Assembly: GCF_014695385.1 (NCBI RefSeq)
Contig: NZ_JACJOD010000006.1
Coordinates: 620,001-684,000, forward strand
Origin: Trichocoleus sp. FACHB-46
GTDB taxonomy: Bacteria; Cyanobacteriota; Cyanobacteriia; FACHB-46
Length of the DNA: 64,000 nucleotides
Direction: 5' to 3'
Shown here piece by piece: positions 32,551 through 41,522 of this stretch. The first letter of the stretch is position 1. Every line of letters starts with the position of its first letter. Under the pieces are notes generated by a model. It had not been told where the DNA came from, searched no databases, and saw nothing but the letters and a program-made list of their open reading frames with translations. The position numbers and the translations under genes were made by a program.

Positions 32551-35500
32551 TTAACCGACAGCGATCGCCCCAGCAGCAGCAGAAGCCAATGCGGAGACAG
32601 CAGCGGTACCGAATAACCACCAGGCAGCAGTAGCAGCGGCTTTACGGGTTTCTTCAGCTTGATGCTGCGCTTGTCGCTTCAGGTCATCCAGGCGGCGTTG
32701 AGCTTCGTGTTGGATGCGTTCAGCCCGCTGGAGGACACTGTTTCTGGCCCCTTCAATTTGGTCGATGATGCGATTGGCATCTGCTTCCGAGATGTCTTCG
32801 CGGGAACTGAGCAGCGCCACCAAAGTACCGCGATCGAACTGACCGAGACGTGACCGCAGCGCATCAAATCCAGCTTGTGGATCATCGAACACGGTGCGTA
32901 GATCGCGCTTGATGCCTTCGTAGTTCAGTTCTGGACGGTCCAAGGCATTCAAGTAGTTGCGGATGCGACCAAAGATGCCGTCGATCACCGATTGAATCTG
33001 GTTCTGGATGTTCTGGATTTGCGCTTGCACTTGCTCCCGAACGGAGAGGACTTGATCAACGATGCGGCTGGCTTCTGCCTCAGTCATGTCAGAGCGCTGA
33101 GACAACAGAGCCACGATGGTCGAGCGATCTACATGGGAGAGGCGATCGCCTAGGCTACCCAACCCAGCGCGGGGGTCGCTGAGCAGCAATTGTAAGTCAC
33201 GCTTAATCCCTTCTGGATTGAGTTCTTCTTTGTCGGTATTACGCAGGTAGTTTTCCAGGGTGGCTTGGAAGTCACGCACACGCTCTTGAGTCCGAGCAGC
33301 CAAACGACGCGGCGCTCTGACAATGCTGCGGATCGCTTCTTGGGTTTGATCTACCAGGCGATTGGCTTGCTCTTCGCTGATGTCTGGGCGTTGGCTCAGC
33401 AATCGCACCAACGTTTCGCGATCGACTTGAGACAAGCGTCTTCTCAGCGCCAGAGTACCTTCTTTGGGATCGTGCAACAGAGTTTGCAGATCGCGCTGGA
33501 TGCCTACTGGATCGAGTTCTTGCAGGTTAGTGTTCCGCAGGTAGTCGGCGATCGCAGTGGTGGTTTTGTCGTATTGCTCTTTGGTCTTGCCTACAACAAT
33601 CTGGGGCGCATGGGTAATGTTGTTCCAGTTGCTTTCGACTTGATCAAAGATACGATTGGCTTCTTCCTCACTAATGTCGGGACGTTGAGCCAACAGTTTG
33701 ACAAAGGTATCGCGATCAACGGCGGAGAAACGCCAACGTAAGGCTCTGAAGCCAGCTTGGGGATCATCCAGTAAAGTTTGCAGATCGCGCTTGATGCCTT
33801 CAGGGTTGAGTTCGGAGCGACCTGTGTTTTGCAGGTATGACTCCAGACGTTGCCGCAACTCAGTCGCTTTTGATTCCGCTTGGTCTTGCACAGACTGAGC
33901 GTTGCCCAAAACGCGATCGCGAGTGCTTTCGAGTTGGCTAACAATGTGATCAGCTTCTTCCTGACTCAGGTCTTGGCGCTGAGCCAGCAACTGGACCAAG
34001 GTATCGTGGTCAAAGTGGTTCAGGCGATCGCGCAATTCTTCATAACCCGCTTCAGGATCTTCTAGCAGAGTTTGGAAGTCTCGCTCAATGCCTTCGGGGC
34101 TGAGTTCAGCTTTGCCAGTAGAGCTCAGATAATTCTCGACTCGACTGCGAAGATCCTGCGATTCCTCTTGATCCGCAGCAATCGTGGCAGTGGTGAGAAC
34201 TTCTTGGCGAATGCTTTCCAGTTCGTCGGCAATATCTCCCACTCGAGCAGGAGAGAGATCGCCCCGCTGAGTCAACAGATCCACAAAGTAGCTGCGGTTC
34301 AACTGTTCTAGTTGCCGCTTCACCACACCAGGATCGGCTTGCGGATCGTAGATAACGTTGCGGAATTCGTACTTAATTGTTTCTCGATTCAAATGCCAAG
34401 CATAGGAATTGAGGATGTAGTTTTCGATATCCGCTCGGATAGGGTTGAAAGGGAGGGCAGGCGCTTTTTCAGCGACTTGGCTACCTACTTTATTAGCTTG
34501 CTCGCCCAGCTTATCTTTGAAGCCTTGTAACTGACCCATCACCTTCTCAACATCAAGGTCAGAAAGGTCAGTGCGGCTCAGGACAGTGCCAGAGAGGGCA
34601 GTCATACCAAACTGAGCAGCTCGCCCAATCAAGCCAGGAGGTTGCTGCTGTTGGCTGCCACCTTGATTAGAACGGCGGATCTCCGCAATCAGTTGATCAA
34701 GTTTGTTGCTGAACTCGTTGGAACGTAGGTTTTCTGGCTGAGCCGAAGAGAGATAATCTCGCAATTGGCCCATCAGATCTTGCTGACCTTGCTGGCTCAG
34801 CACTTGCTGCCATACGCCTTCTAACTGATCCACGATGCGGTTGATATCGCGCTTGGAAAGATCGGTGCGGCTGCTAACTAAGTTGACAAAGGTTTGGCGG
34901 TCGATGTGACTGAGGCGATCGCGTAGAGATTCCCCCACACCACCAGCACTCTGAGCCAAAGACTTTAGCTCTGGGGTGTTCACTAAGTTTTCAAACTCGC
35001 CCCGAATCCGCGAAATATCCAATTCAGACGGCTTCAAGCGATCGAGATAGTCTTCAATGGTTTCGCGAATGCTGACTGGGTCCATACCGACGGTAAGTTC
35101 CCGGCGCACGGCTGCGGCTGCGGCTTCTGCGGTTGCTACCACTTGGTCACTCGCAGATTTACCCGCGATCGCGGCAGTTGCAGTGCCCAGCACCGCTTGG
35201 AACCCTGAGGTGGCCGTGTTAACCACCGAACCAATTAAGGAACCGACCGTTGAGGAGCTCACCCACACTAGCAGCGTGAAGTAAGCAGCCCAAATGACCA
35301 GACCAACAATTGCGCCTAAAACAGCATTTTCAATCAAGCTCAGCTTAACGGCGAGTAAGCAAGCAATGAATAAGGTAATGGTGACCGTGATCAGAGTCCA
35401 TAGGCCCACAGCAGTACCGATTTTGCGGATCGTGCCGCCCAAACTGCCTGAATCTTTGTGGCTGGAATGGCTAGAGTGGCTGGATTGATTGTCGTCAGAT

Positions 35501-35724
35501 TGGTGGCCTAAATAAGAAATTCCTGCGGCTACAGAAAGGTTGGTTAAAACTAATTGAATGGCAAAGGCTAAGACTAGCCCTGCGATCAAAGCTACAAAAA
35601 ATTGGGGACCTGAAAAGACAAGTGCGGCTTCTTCAGGAGTGGTGACTGATCCATCCACTGGCACTTGCGCAATCCAGAATTGCCCCTGGAATAATTCCCG
35701 TGCAATTCCTATATTGTGAAACAT
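32551..35724 (-). CDS. large membrane-anchored protein with ~95-residue tandem helical repeats
   Basis: No named family is recognised. The 1057 residues hold three or four membrane helices at about 40-62, 103-127, 133-157 and possibly 160-188, a His/Ser/Asp loop at 74-92, a central repeat region (about 219-1000), a coiled charged segment (1000-1030) and a final membrane helix (1033-1055). The repeat starts near residues 219, 429, 525, 623, 723, 819 and 917, with a degenerate copy at about 318-405. Each unit reads: L-x-x-Y-L, then L-[NS]-P-E-G-I-x-R-D-[FL]-Q-T-L-L-x-D-P, then R-L-x-x-[FV]-D-R-x-T-[FIL]-V-x-L-L-[AS]-x-R-x-D-[IL]-[ST]-E-x-x-A-x-R-I-x-D-Q-[ILV]-E. GAGGG lies eight bases ahead of the ATG. 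The repeats are helical by pattern, and a scaffold or membrane-organising role is a guess. Confidence 0.85.
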   Translation of the reverse strand: MFHNIGIARELFQGQFWIAQVPVDGSVTTPEEAALVFSGPQFFVALIAGLVLAFAIQLVLTNLSVAAGISYLGHQSDDNQSSHSSHSSHKDSGSLGGTIRKIGTAVGLWTLITVTITLFIACLLAVKLSLIENAVLGAIVGLVIWAAYFTLLVWVSSSTVGSLIGSVVNTATSGFQAVLGTATAAIAGKSASDQVVATAEAAAAAVRRELTVGMDPVSIRETIEDYLDRLKPSELDISRIRGEFENLVNTPELKSLAQSAGGVGESLRDRLSHIDRQTFVNLVSSRTDLSKRDINRIVDQLEGVWQQVLSQQGQQDLMGQLRDYLSSAQPENLRSNEFSNKLDQLIAEIRRSNQGGSQQQQPPGLIGRAAQFGMTALSGTVLSRTDLSDLDVEKVMGQLQGFKDKLGEQANKVGSQVAEKAPALPFNPIRADIENYILNSYAWHLNRETIKYEFRNVIYDPQADPGVVKRQLEQLNRSYFVDLLTQRGDLSPARVGDIADELESIRQEVLTTATIAADQEESQDLRSRVENYLSSTGKAELSPEGIERDFQTLLEDPEAGYEELRDRLNHFDHDTLVQLLAQRQDLSQEEADHIVSQLESTRDRVLGNAQSVQDQAESKATELRQRLESYLQNTGRSELNPEGIKRDLQTLLDDPQAGFRALRWRFSAVDRDTFVKLLAQRPDISEEEANRIFDQVESNWNNITHAPQIVVGKTKEQYDKTTTAIADYLRNTNLQELDPVGIQRDLQTLLHDPKEGTLALRRRLSQVDRETLVRLLSQRPDISEEQANRLVDQTQEAIRSIVRAPRRLAARTQERVRDFQATLENYLRNTDKEELNPEGIKRDLQLLLSDPRAGLGSLGDRLSHVDRSTIVALLSQRSDMTEAEASRIVDQVLSVREQVQAQIQNIQNQIQSVIDGIFGRIRNYLNALDRPELNYEGIKRDLRTVFDDPQAGFDALRSRLGQFDRGTLVALLSSREDISEADANRIIDQIEGARNSVLQRAERIQHEAQRRLDDLKRQAQHQAEETRKAAATAAWWLFGTAAVSALASAAAGAIAVG

Positions 35725-35988
35725 GATTTTCCCTCGTTAAGGCTAAGATCCACGCAAATCTGAGCTTGCCTGCATCCCAGCGCTATATTTCTGCAAAACT
35801 AATAACCCTCACGCTCAGAATCTCCGACTCAGAGGGTACAAAGCATCTCTCCGAAGTCTGAAATGAACTCTATAGGCGGATAAAGTTATGCAGCGAGGAT
35901 TTCTAAGGACGTATTTCTTACGGAAGGCGAACCAGGGGATCAGAATTTGCTGCTAGTTCAAGACTTTTTTACTAACCAAACTATGTCG

Positions 35989-36714
35989 TCACGAAACCTT
36001 GTGATTCGCTAGAGGCGAGAAAAATGTGGTGGGGTCTACACCTGCTTTCTGTGCTGCTGCTAGAGCGATCGCGGGAGGAAAAATCCGATGTTCTTGCACT
36101 TGAATCCGAGCTTGCAGCGTCGCTGGAGTATCTTCCGCCAAAATTGGCACTGCTGCCTGCATCACAATCGGACCGCTATCCACTTCTAGATGTACATAGT
36201 GCACGGTACAGCCTGAAATCTTTACCCCCGACTGCAACGCTTGCTCTACCGCGCGAATGCCGGGAAAACTGGGCAATAAGCTGGGATGAATATTTAGCAT
36301 TTGGTCGGGAAATGCATCAATCAGCACCTGCGTCACCCGCCGCATCCAACCTGCCATGATCACCCATTCCACCCCGTGCTGCTTCAGGGTCTCTGCAATT
36401 TGGCGATCGAGATCTTCACGCGACGCAAAAGTGCGGTGATCTAATAAAACAGAAGGAATGCCCCAGCGCTCTGCGCGTTCCAAAGCTTTTGCATTGCGAT
36501 TGTTGCAGATCAAAACTGGGATTTTGGCATGCAGCTGGCCATCAGCAATAGCTTGAGCGATCGCCTCAAAGTTGCTGCCCGAACCAGAAGCCATCACGCC
36601 TAACCTTAAAGGAGTTGCCGCAGGTGTGGCGAATGTAGAAGCAACCAAAATCGGTGAAACGAGACTAGGGATAGAATCCGGGCTGGAAGTAGGCACCGCA
36701 GAGTGAGAAGTCAT
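35989..36714 (-). CDS. purN: phosphoribosylglycinamide formyltransferase
   Basis: PurN transfers the formyl group of 10-formyl-THF to GAR in purine synthesis. The 241-residue protein has an N-terminal extension of about 35 low-complexity residues before LRLGVMASGSGSNFEAIA, which holds the phosphate loop. The catalytic triad is visible as Asn and His in LNIHPSLLPSFPG and Asp in HYVHLEVDSGPIVMQ. The extension suggests that the start may lie further in, but the ATG at 36714 is the only one ahead of that strand. It is divergent from the sugar permease. Confidence 0.95.
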   Translation of the reverse strand: MTSHSAVPTSSPDSIPSLVSPILVASTFATPAATPLRLGVMASGSGSNFEAIAQAIADGQLHAKIPVLICNNRNAKALERAERWGIPSVLLDHRTFASREDLDRQIAETLKQHGVEWVIMAGWMRRVTQVLIDAFPDQMLNIHPSLLPSFPGIRAVEQALQSGVKISGCTVHYVHLEVDSGPIVMQAAVPILAEDTPATLQARIQVQEHRIFPPAIALAAAQKAGVDPTTFFSPLANHKVS

Positions 36715-36829
36715 GAAATCAGGAAAAGATCGCTCGAAAATTGCGCTAGCGTAGTCGCTGACTAAGCGCTAGTCTCAGAATTGTAACAGCAGGGTTCTTG
36801 CATCCCACGCTTGTCAGTAGAAACTTGCT

Positions 36830-37768
36830 ATGTCTTTGTGGTCGTCTCGTCGCCAAGTGTCTCATCAGGACAGCCCAACTGCGCCTCAGGCAGATTCCCA
36901 AACCTGGGTAGATAAAAATGAAGAAGGCGCGATCGCGGCTTGGTTATTCTTAGCGCCTGCTCTATTACTCCTGAGCATTTTTGTCTTGGGGCCGATCGCT
37001 TATTTGGTCTACCTCAGCTTCACGGCGGGGAGCTTTACTCGCACTGGTACTCATTGGATTGGCTTCAGCAACTACTGGCGCTTGTTGCTCAATCCCGATT
37101 TTTGGCAGGTGTTGGGAAATACGCTTTATTTCACAGTGGCGACGGTGATTCCGAGTTTAGTTCTGGCTTTGGGGTTGGCGGTACTACTAAACCGAACCTT
37201 TGCTTTACAAGGATTGCTCCGAGCTGCCTATTTTATTCCGTCTATTACTTCGCTGGTAGCGGTGGGGTTAGGTTTCCGGTGGCTGTTTCAAACCGAAGGA
37301 CCGATCAACACTTTACTCGGCGCGATCGGGTTAGAACCGATTGCTTGGCTGGGTAGCACGACTTGGGCGATGCCTGTGCTGATTCTGCTGAGTATCTGGA
37401 AGCAACTCGGCTTCAATATGGTGGTGTTTTTGGCGGGGTTACAAACCATTCCAGTCAATCGCTACGAAGCGGCGGAACTGGATGGAGCTGATGCTTGGCA
37501 GCAGTTTTGGCACATTACGCTACCAGGATTGAGACCCACCTTAATTTTTGCGGCGATTACGACAGTGATTTTCACGCTGCGGAGCTTTGAGCAGGTGTAT
37601 GTGATCACTGAAGGAGGACCACTCAACTCCACCAACTTGTTGGTCTACTACATCTATGAGCAAGCGTTTGCTCAATTTGATTTTGGCTATGCCGCCGCTG
37701 CTGCCACCGTGCTGCTAGGTGCTACGTCAGTACTGGTTTATTTGCAGTTGCAGACTTGGGGCGAATAG
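36830..37768 (+). CDS. sugar ABC transporter permease (MalF/UgpA type)
   Basis: This 312-residue protein is one membrane subunit of a carbohydrate importer. It has six membrane helices after a polar N-terminus, and the EAA loop EAAELDGADAWQQFWHITLPG that contacts the ATPase. The opening LFLAPALLLLSIFVLGPIAYLVYLSF is typical of the MalF side. Its partner permease, ATPase and binding protein are absent from the neighbourhood, so it is an orphan in this window; the partners would have to be elsewhere. The substrate is not predictable (glucosylglycerol, sucrose and maltose importers are related). Confidence 0.9.
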   Translation: MSLWSSRRQVSHQDSPTAPQADSQTWVDKNEEGAIAAWLFLAPALLLLSIFVLGPIAYLVYLSFTAGSFTRTGTHWIGFSNYWRLLLNPDFWQVLGNTLYFTVATVIPSLVLALGLAVLLNRTFALQGLLRAAYFIPSITSLVAVGLGFRWLFQTEGPINTLLGAIGLEPIAWLGSTTWAMPVLILLSIWKQLGFNMVVFLAGLQTIPVNRYEAAELDGADAWQQFWHITLPGLRPTLIFAAITTVIFTLRSFEQVYVITEGGPLNSTNLLVYYIYEQAFAQFDFGYAAAAATVLLGATSVLVYLQLQTWGE

Positions 37769-37855
37769 CCCGCTGGCCTTGAACCCGTTAACAATACTTG
37801 GCCGCTGCATTGAGATTCTCTACAATCAACCCATCCCTACAGGAGGAACTGCATC

Positions 37856-38425
37856 TTGATTAACTACATCACATTGATGCTGATTAACCTGACGGCAGGG
37901 CTAGTTTTATTGGCTAGCTTTGTTTATGAAGGTTTTGAGCATCCTAACCCGAAACGTTGGGTTCCTGGTTTCGGTATGGTGGGAGCGATCGCCCTTTCTA
38001 CCGGATTCCATATGATTTGGCATTGGCCGATTCGAGGCAGCTACAACATTGCCTTTGGTGAGACGACGGTTTTATTCGGCATTTTGTTTGTGGGTGCGTC
38101 TCTGGCCTTAGCCCTAGGCTGGGATCTGCTGACTGTCGCGATTTACGCCTTCTTTGCTGGTGTAACCGCGATCGTGATTGGTGTCCGGATCATCGACTTA
38201 GAAATGACTCGTCGCCCATTAATTTCTGGTCTAGGCTTTATCTTGACTGGCTTGGGTGGGGTGTGTGCTGCCCCTGCGCTGTATTGGCGGGCCAACCGAG
38301 CGTTTCGCTTAGCGGGGGTCGGAGTACTGGCGATCGCCGCGGCAATTTGGGCGTTTACAGGTTATATGGCTTATTGGGGCCACTTGGAGGGTTCTAGTAA
38401 CTGGGTGCCTCCTGGAATGCAGTAA
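37856..38425 (+). CDS. DUF981 family membrane protein
   Basis: The 189-residue protein has six hydrophobic helices and matches DUF981: YEGFEHPNPKRWVPGFGMVG near the N-terminus, THMIW-like FHMIWHWPI, and FGETTVLFG. The start is a TTG at 37856, chosen because AGGAGG lies nine bases upstream. The function is unknown; family members have been noted in archaea and cyanobacteria. It follows the permease by 87 bases and may share a transcript, though no functional link is known. Confidence 0.85.
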   Translation: MINYITLMLINLTAGLVLLASFVYEGFEHPNPKRWVPGFGMVGAIALSTGFHMIWHWPIRGSYNIAFGETTVLFGILFVGASLALALGWDLLTVAIYAFFAGVTAIVIGVRIIDLEMTRRPLISGLGFILTGLGGVCAAPALYWRANRAFRLAGVGVLAIAAAIWAFTGYMAYWGHLEGSSNWVPPGMQ

Positions 38426-38470
38426 GTCTTGCATGGGATAGCGCTCTTCGGCTCCGCTTCAATCAGACTG

Positions 38471-39163
38471 TTAGTTGGGACATAAGCCGTTCTGACACTC
38501 TGGCCCCCGGGCGATATGGGCATTATAAAAAGCTGTGACGGCTAATGGGTCGTAGCGATCGAGCTTCTGCAAATAGCCCCAGGCAGTCAGCGCGATCGCT
38601 GTATCCAGATTTGGGCGAGGGGTCAAAATAATTCGGGGATTGTTTTTGCTGAGGTCTCGGACCTGAGCTTTGATTTGCTTTAGCACTTGGCCTTGGATCT
38701 GGTCGGGTTTGTAGCTAATAATGACGCCACCATGCTCTAAATTGTGAACCAACCTTTCGTCCAATGGCGCTTTAGTATGGATGCCCCACTGCGCCCAAAT
38801 GGCATAGTGGGGACCAGAAGTGGGAGGGTTAGAGTTGTACTTAACTTTCTTAGTTTCAGGAACGTGATCTTGGCCTAACTTTGGTAAGGCAGTACCAGGC
38901 AATTTAGTAGCGGCGGATAGGGGTGGCAAAGGTGAGCCAGGGGTTTCTATCTTAAAGAATTCATCTCCAGTAGATGCCTGAGCCTTTTGCTGACTCATGG
39001 GCTTGGTCTCTATCTGCTTAGAACCTGTATCTGATGATTGTTGCGTGCAACCTACTGCCACTAATGCCCCAACTATCCCAACAGAGAGGAGGACTTGGCG
39101 GCTGGCTAGAAACTTATTCTGCCATGTGCGGCTACGTCGCCGTGATTCTGGGTATTTGCTCAC
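38471..39163 (-). CDS. DUF3105 exported protein, putative lipoprotein
   Basis: The 230-residue protein has a basic N-terminus, one hydrophobic segment (about 23-38) and a cysteine at about 39 in the lipobox-like LVAVGCT, then a disordered linker and a DUF3105 domain with YNSNPPTSGPHYAIWAQWGIH and VHNLEHGGVIISYKP. The conserved His residues (in SGPHY, HNLEHGG) could bind metal, and homologues are often predicted extracytoplasmic proteins. It converges on the DUF981 gene 45 bases away. The function is unknown. Confidence 0.83.
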   Translation of the reverse strand: MSKYPESRRRSRTWQNKFLASRQVLLSVGIVGALVAVGCTQQSSDTGSKQIETKPMSQQKAQASTGDEFFKIETPGSPLPPLSAATKLPGTALPKLGQDHVPETKKVKYNSNPPTSGPHYAIWAQWGIHTKAPLDERLVHNLEHGGVIISYKPDQIQGQVLKQIKAQVRDLSKNNPRIILTPRPNLDTAIALTAWGYLQKLDRYDPLAVTAFYNAHIARGPECQNGLCPN

Positions 39164-39244
39164 CTTGTTTCACCTAGTCTTGGCCCGTCTTGTCGCTGTT
39201 TTGCCTGAAGCAAGGCGCAGCTACTCTCATGCTAGATGAAATCA

Positions 39245-39643
39245 CTAATTTCCTAGAGCGGCAGCAAAGCAGCGACTAGAATTTTGGCGACTAGGTGACA
39301 CCTTACTTTTTTCTTGTAGAAATAAGAAGCCAGCAATTTGCCGATATTCAAAAACCACTTGTTCACAGGCGATTGCACATTTTTGCAGGCGATCGTCTAG
39401 GTATTTTTCGCATTCTCTAGCGCAGACATCCGCCAAATCAGCACAGGCTTGAGCAATTAAAGCCACAAAGCGCGGTCCCCGATTCATCAAAGTGGCGGCA
39501 CAGATCCAACAAAGATCGGCACAGTCTCGACAAAGGCTAGCGTACTCTATTAAGTCAGTTGACTGAGTTTCAGCAGAAGCTTGGCATTCTAAAGCGCAAT
39601 GATTAATGGCATCTAAAAAAGATTGATATTGATGATAAGTCAT
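39245..39643 (-). CDS. cysteine-rich four-helix protein (DUF326 / copper-storage-like)
   Basis: The 132-residue protein has 12 cysteines, at 16, 20, 38, 41, 45, 48, 67, 74, 78, 89, 93 and 125, mostly three, four or seven apart along predicted helices (CALEC, CRDCADLCWIC, CADLADVCAREC, CAIACE). This is the pattern of DUF326 and of the cytosolic copper storage protein Csp3, which fills a four-helix bundle with Cu(I). No signal peptide is present, so it would be cytoplasmic. Function in copper buffering is inference. It stands alone, with a short gap to the DUF3105 gene. Confidence 0.8.
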   Translation of the reverse strand: MTYHQYQSFLDAINHCALECQASAETQSTDLIEYASLCRDCADLCWICAATLMNRGPRFVALIAQACADLADVCARECEKYLDDRLQKCAIACEQVVFEYRQIAGFLFLQEKSKVSPSRQNSSRCFAAALGN

Positions 39644-40032
39644 TTAAAGAACAATTAAATTCTTCTAGTTTGCTTATCGGCTGAAATAGAAAAACTTTCA
39701 TCGCTCCTAAGCAAGACTTCTGAAGTTAGAGATTAGCAAACTGCATCTGTATTGCATTTATGCAAATAGAGGTATGGAGTGCGAAACCCCTATCAATACG
39801 CTATCTGCGACATGCCCTATTGATTAAAATCAGAAAATTCCTAAGCATGTATGGGAATAATTTAGCTTTATTAGATAAAAAAAGGTGCTCGTTTGCACCT
39901 GTAAGTTGTTCAAATTGTCAGCTAAAAATCCTTAAGCCACATCCCTATGCTTTAGAAATGAAGTTCATAAAAAATTAGAGCGTGGAGAAAATTAGGTCGA
40001 AAACATCTAACTTCTACGAACTATTGAGTCTC
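39644..40032. other. intergenic region
   Basis: This 389-base AT-rich stretch lies between accB and the DUF326 gene. A frame from 39760 to 39978 is open on the plus strand but has no ribosome binding site or recognisable composition, so I do not call it. No RNA gene or repeat is seen. Confidence 0.4.
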
Positions 40033-40575
40033 TTAGCCAGGATTAACTCGCATTAATACTTGGCCGTACTCGACTGGTTCGCCATTCTGAACCAAGACTT
40101 CCATCACCTCTCCGCTCACCTCAGCCTCTAACTCATTCATCAGCTTCATGGCCTCAATAATGCAGACAGTCTGGCCATTCCGAATGCGATCGCCAACATC
40201 CACAAAAGGCGGCTCATCGGGTGCTGGGGCTCTGTAGAATGTGCCAACCATCGGTGAAGTGACATCCAACCACTTGCTTTTATCTACCGAGGCAACCGTA
40301 GGACTTGCCGCAGGAGTAGTGGCTCCCATGCTGGGACGAGACTCAGGAGCCACTGAGGATGGTGTAGGGTTTATTACAATGGGTGGGGCCAACTCAACAC
40401 TAGGAACACCACCACTACCAGCAGCCGTGGACTCGATCGCTGTTGTTTGACTACTGACTTGCACACCCTTGCGCACCGTAAGCTCAAAGTCAGCACTTTT
40501 GATGGTCAACTCGCCAATATCAGTCTGGCCCAGAGTGACTAGTAGGTTGCGGAGTTCTTCAAAATTCAATTGCAC
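40033..40575 (-). CDS. accB: acetyl-CoA carboxylase biotin carboxyl carrier protein
   Basis: AccB carries biotin between the carboxylase and transferase parts of acetyl-CoA carboxylase in fatty acid synthesis. The biotinyl domain is at the C-terminus with EAMKLMNELEAE, where the lysine is biotinylated, after a Pro/Ala/Ser-rich linker. The GTG at 40575 is preferred, because it gives the family N-terminus (VQLNFEELRNLL); the frame is open to 40611. Synteny with efp 112 bases upstream on the same strand is the standard cyanobacterial arrangement. Confidence 0.95.
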   Translation of the reverse strand: MQLNFEELRNLLVTLGQTDIGELTIKSADFELTVRKGVQVSSQTTAIESTAAGSGGVPSVELAPPIVINPTPSSVAPESRPSMGATTPAASPTVASVDKSKWLDVTSPMVGTFYRAPAPDEPPFVDVGDRIRNGQTVCIIEAMKLMNELEAEVSGEVMEVLVQNGEPVEYGQVLMRVNPG

Positions 40576-40687
40576 AGTGTTTATGACCCCAATCCAATGA
40601 GCTGTCTTCAATCAGCTCGTCTTTACTTAATTACACATTGTCAACAGTGCAATTTAGCACAGTGCCAACAAAGTACTGATCCCAGCT

Positions 40688-41251
40688 CTAGTCTTTTTCC
40701 CGACCTAGGTAGGTATCGCTGCGAGTATCAACCTTAATGCGCTCTCCAATCGTAATAAAGAGAGGCACCATGACTTGAGCACCTGTTTCTACGATCGCAG
40801 GCTTAGTGCCACCTGTAGCGGTATCACCCTTGAGACCTGGATCGGTTTGAGTAACTTCTAAAACCACTGAGTTAGGCAGTTCAACTTCCAGAACTTGGGC
40901 ACCCCAACGAACGACGTTGACTTCCATCCCTTCTTTGAGGTACTTCACGCGATCGCCAATCTGAGAAGCGCTTAAGCGTCCTTCTTCGTAAGTCTCCATG
41001 TCCATAAAGACAAAGTCTTCGCCGTCTTTATAGGTATGTTGCATCGTGCTCTTTTCCAAATTGGCCTGAGGCACAACCTCTCCAGCCCGGAAGGTTCTTT
41101 CTACAACGTTGCCATTTTGGGCGTTCTTTAGTTTGGTGCGAACGAAGGCAGATCCTTTACCGGGTTTAACGTGGAGAAATTCCACAACTCGCCACACGTT
41201 GCCATCCAATTCAATAGTGACGCCGGGTCGAAAGTCATTACTGGAGATCAT
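40688..41251 (-). CDS. efp: elongation factor P
   Basis: EF-P rescues ribosomes stalled at polyproline. The ATG at 41251 gives 187 residues starting [17 protein letters not shown]; the open frame continues 29 codons upstream, with no family similarity. The three beta domains are complete, and the tip of domain I is KPGKGSAF, with the lysine that other bacteria modify. The C-terminus ([18 protein letters not shown]) is typical. It is followed by accB. Confidence 0.96.
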   Translation of the reverse strand: MISSNDFRPGVTIELDGNVWRVVEFLHVKPGKGSAFVRTKLKNAQNGNVVERTFRAGEVVPQANLEKSTMQHTYKDGEDFVFMDMETYEEGRLSASQIGDRVKYLKEGMEVNVVRWGAQVLEVELPNSVVLEVTQTDPGLKGDTATGGTKPAIVETGAQVMVPLFITIGERIKVDTRSDTYLGREKD

Positions 41252-41522
41252 GAATCTTGTGTCTGGGCAGAACAATTGGCATCCTATTGTACCGCTGAGC
41301 GGGTACTTCCCAGTACCCCCCTTCCAGAAGTTGTGCAAACTGTTGATCTATTCAAAAATCAGAATCAAAAATCAATACCAGCTTGGCAGCGCTCCAGATT
41401 GTGATCTACCTCTGAATCTCTCTGGAGCTTCTAGGCGAAACACTGTGGCAAGATTAAAAATGGAATTTCCATGACTAGATTAATCGCACCGGAACCAGTA
41501 CAAGGCACACGGGGATGAGTTT

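Noticed and set aside
39760-39978. 72-codon open frame on the plus strand in an AT-rich gap
   Set aside because: No ribosome binding site, no recognisable domain, and a composition like the surrounding non-coding DNA.
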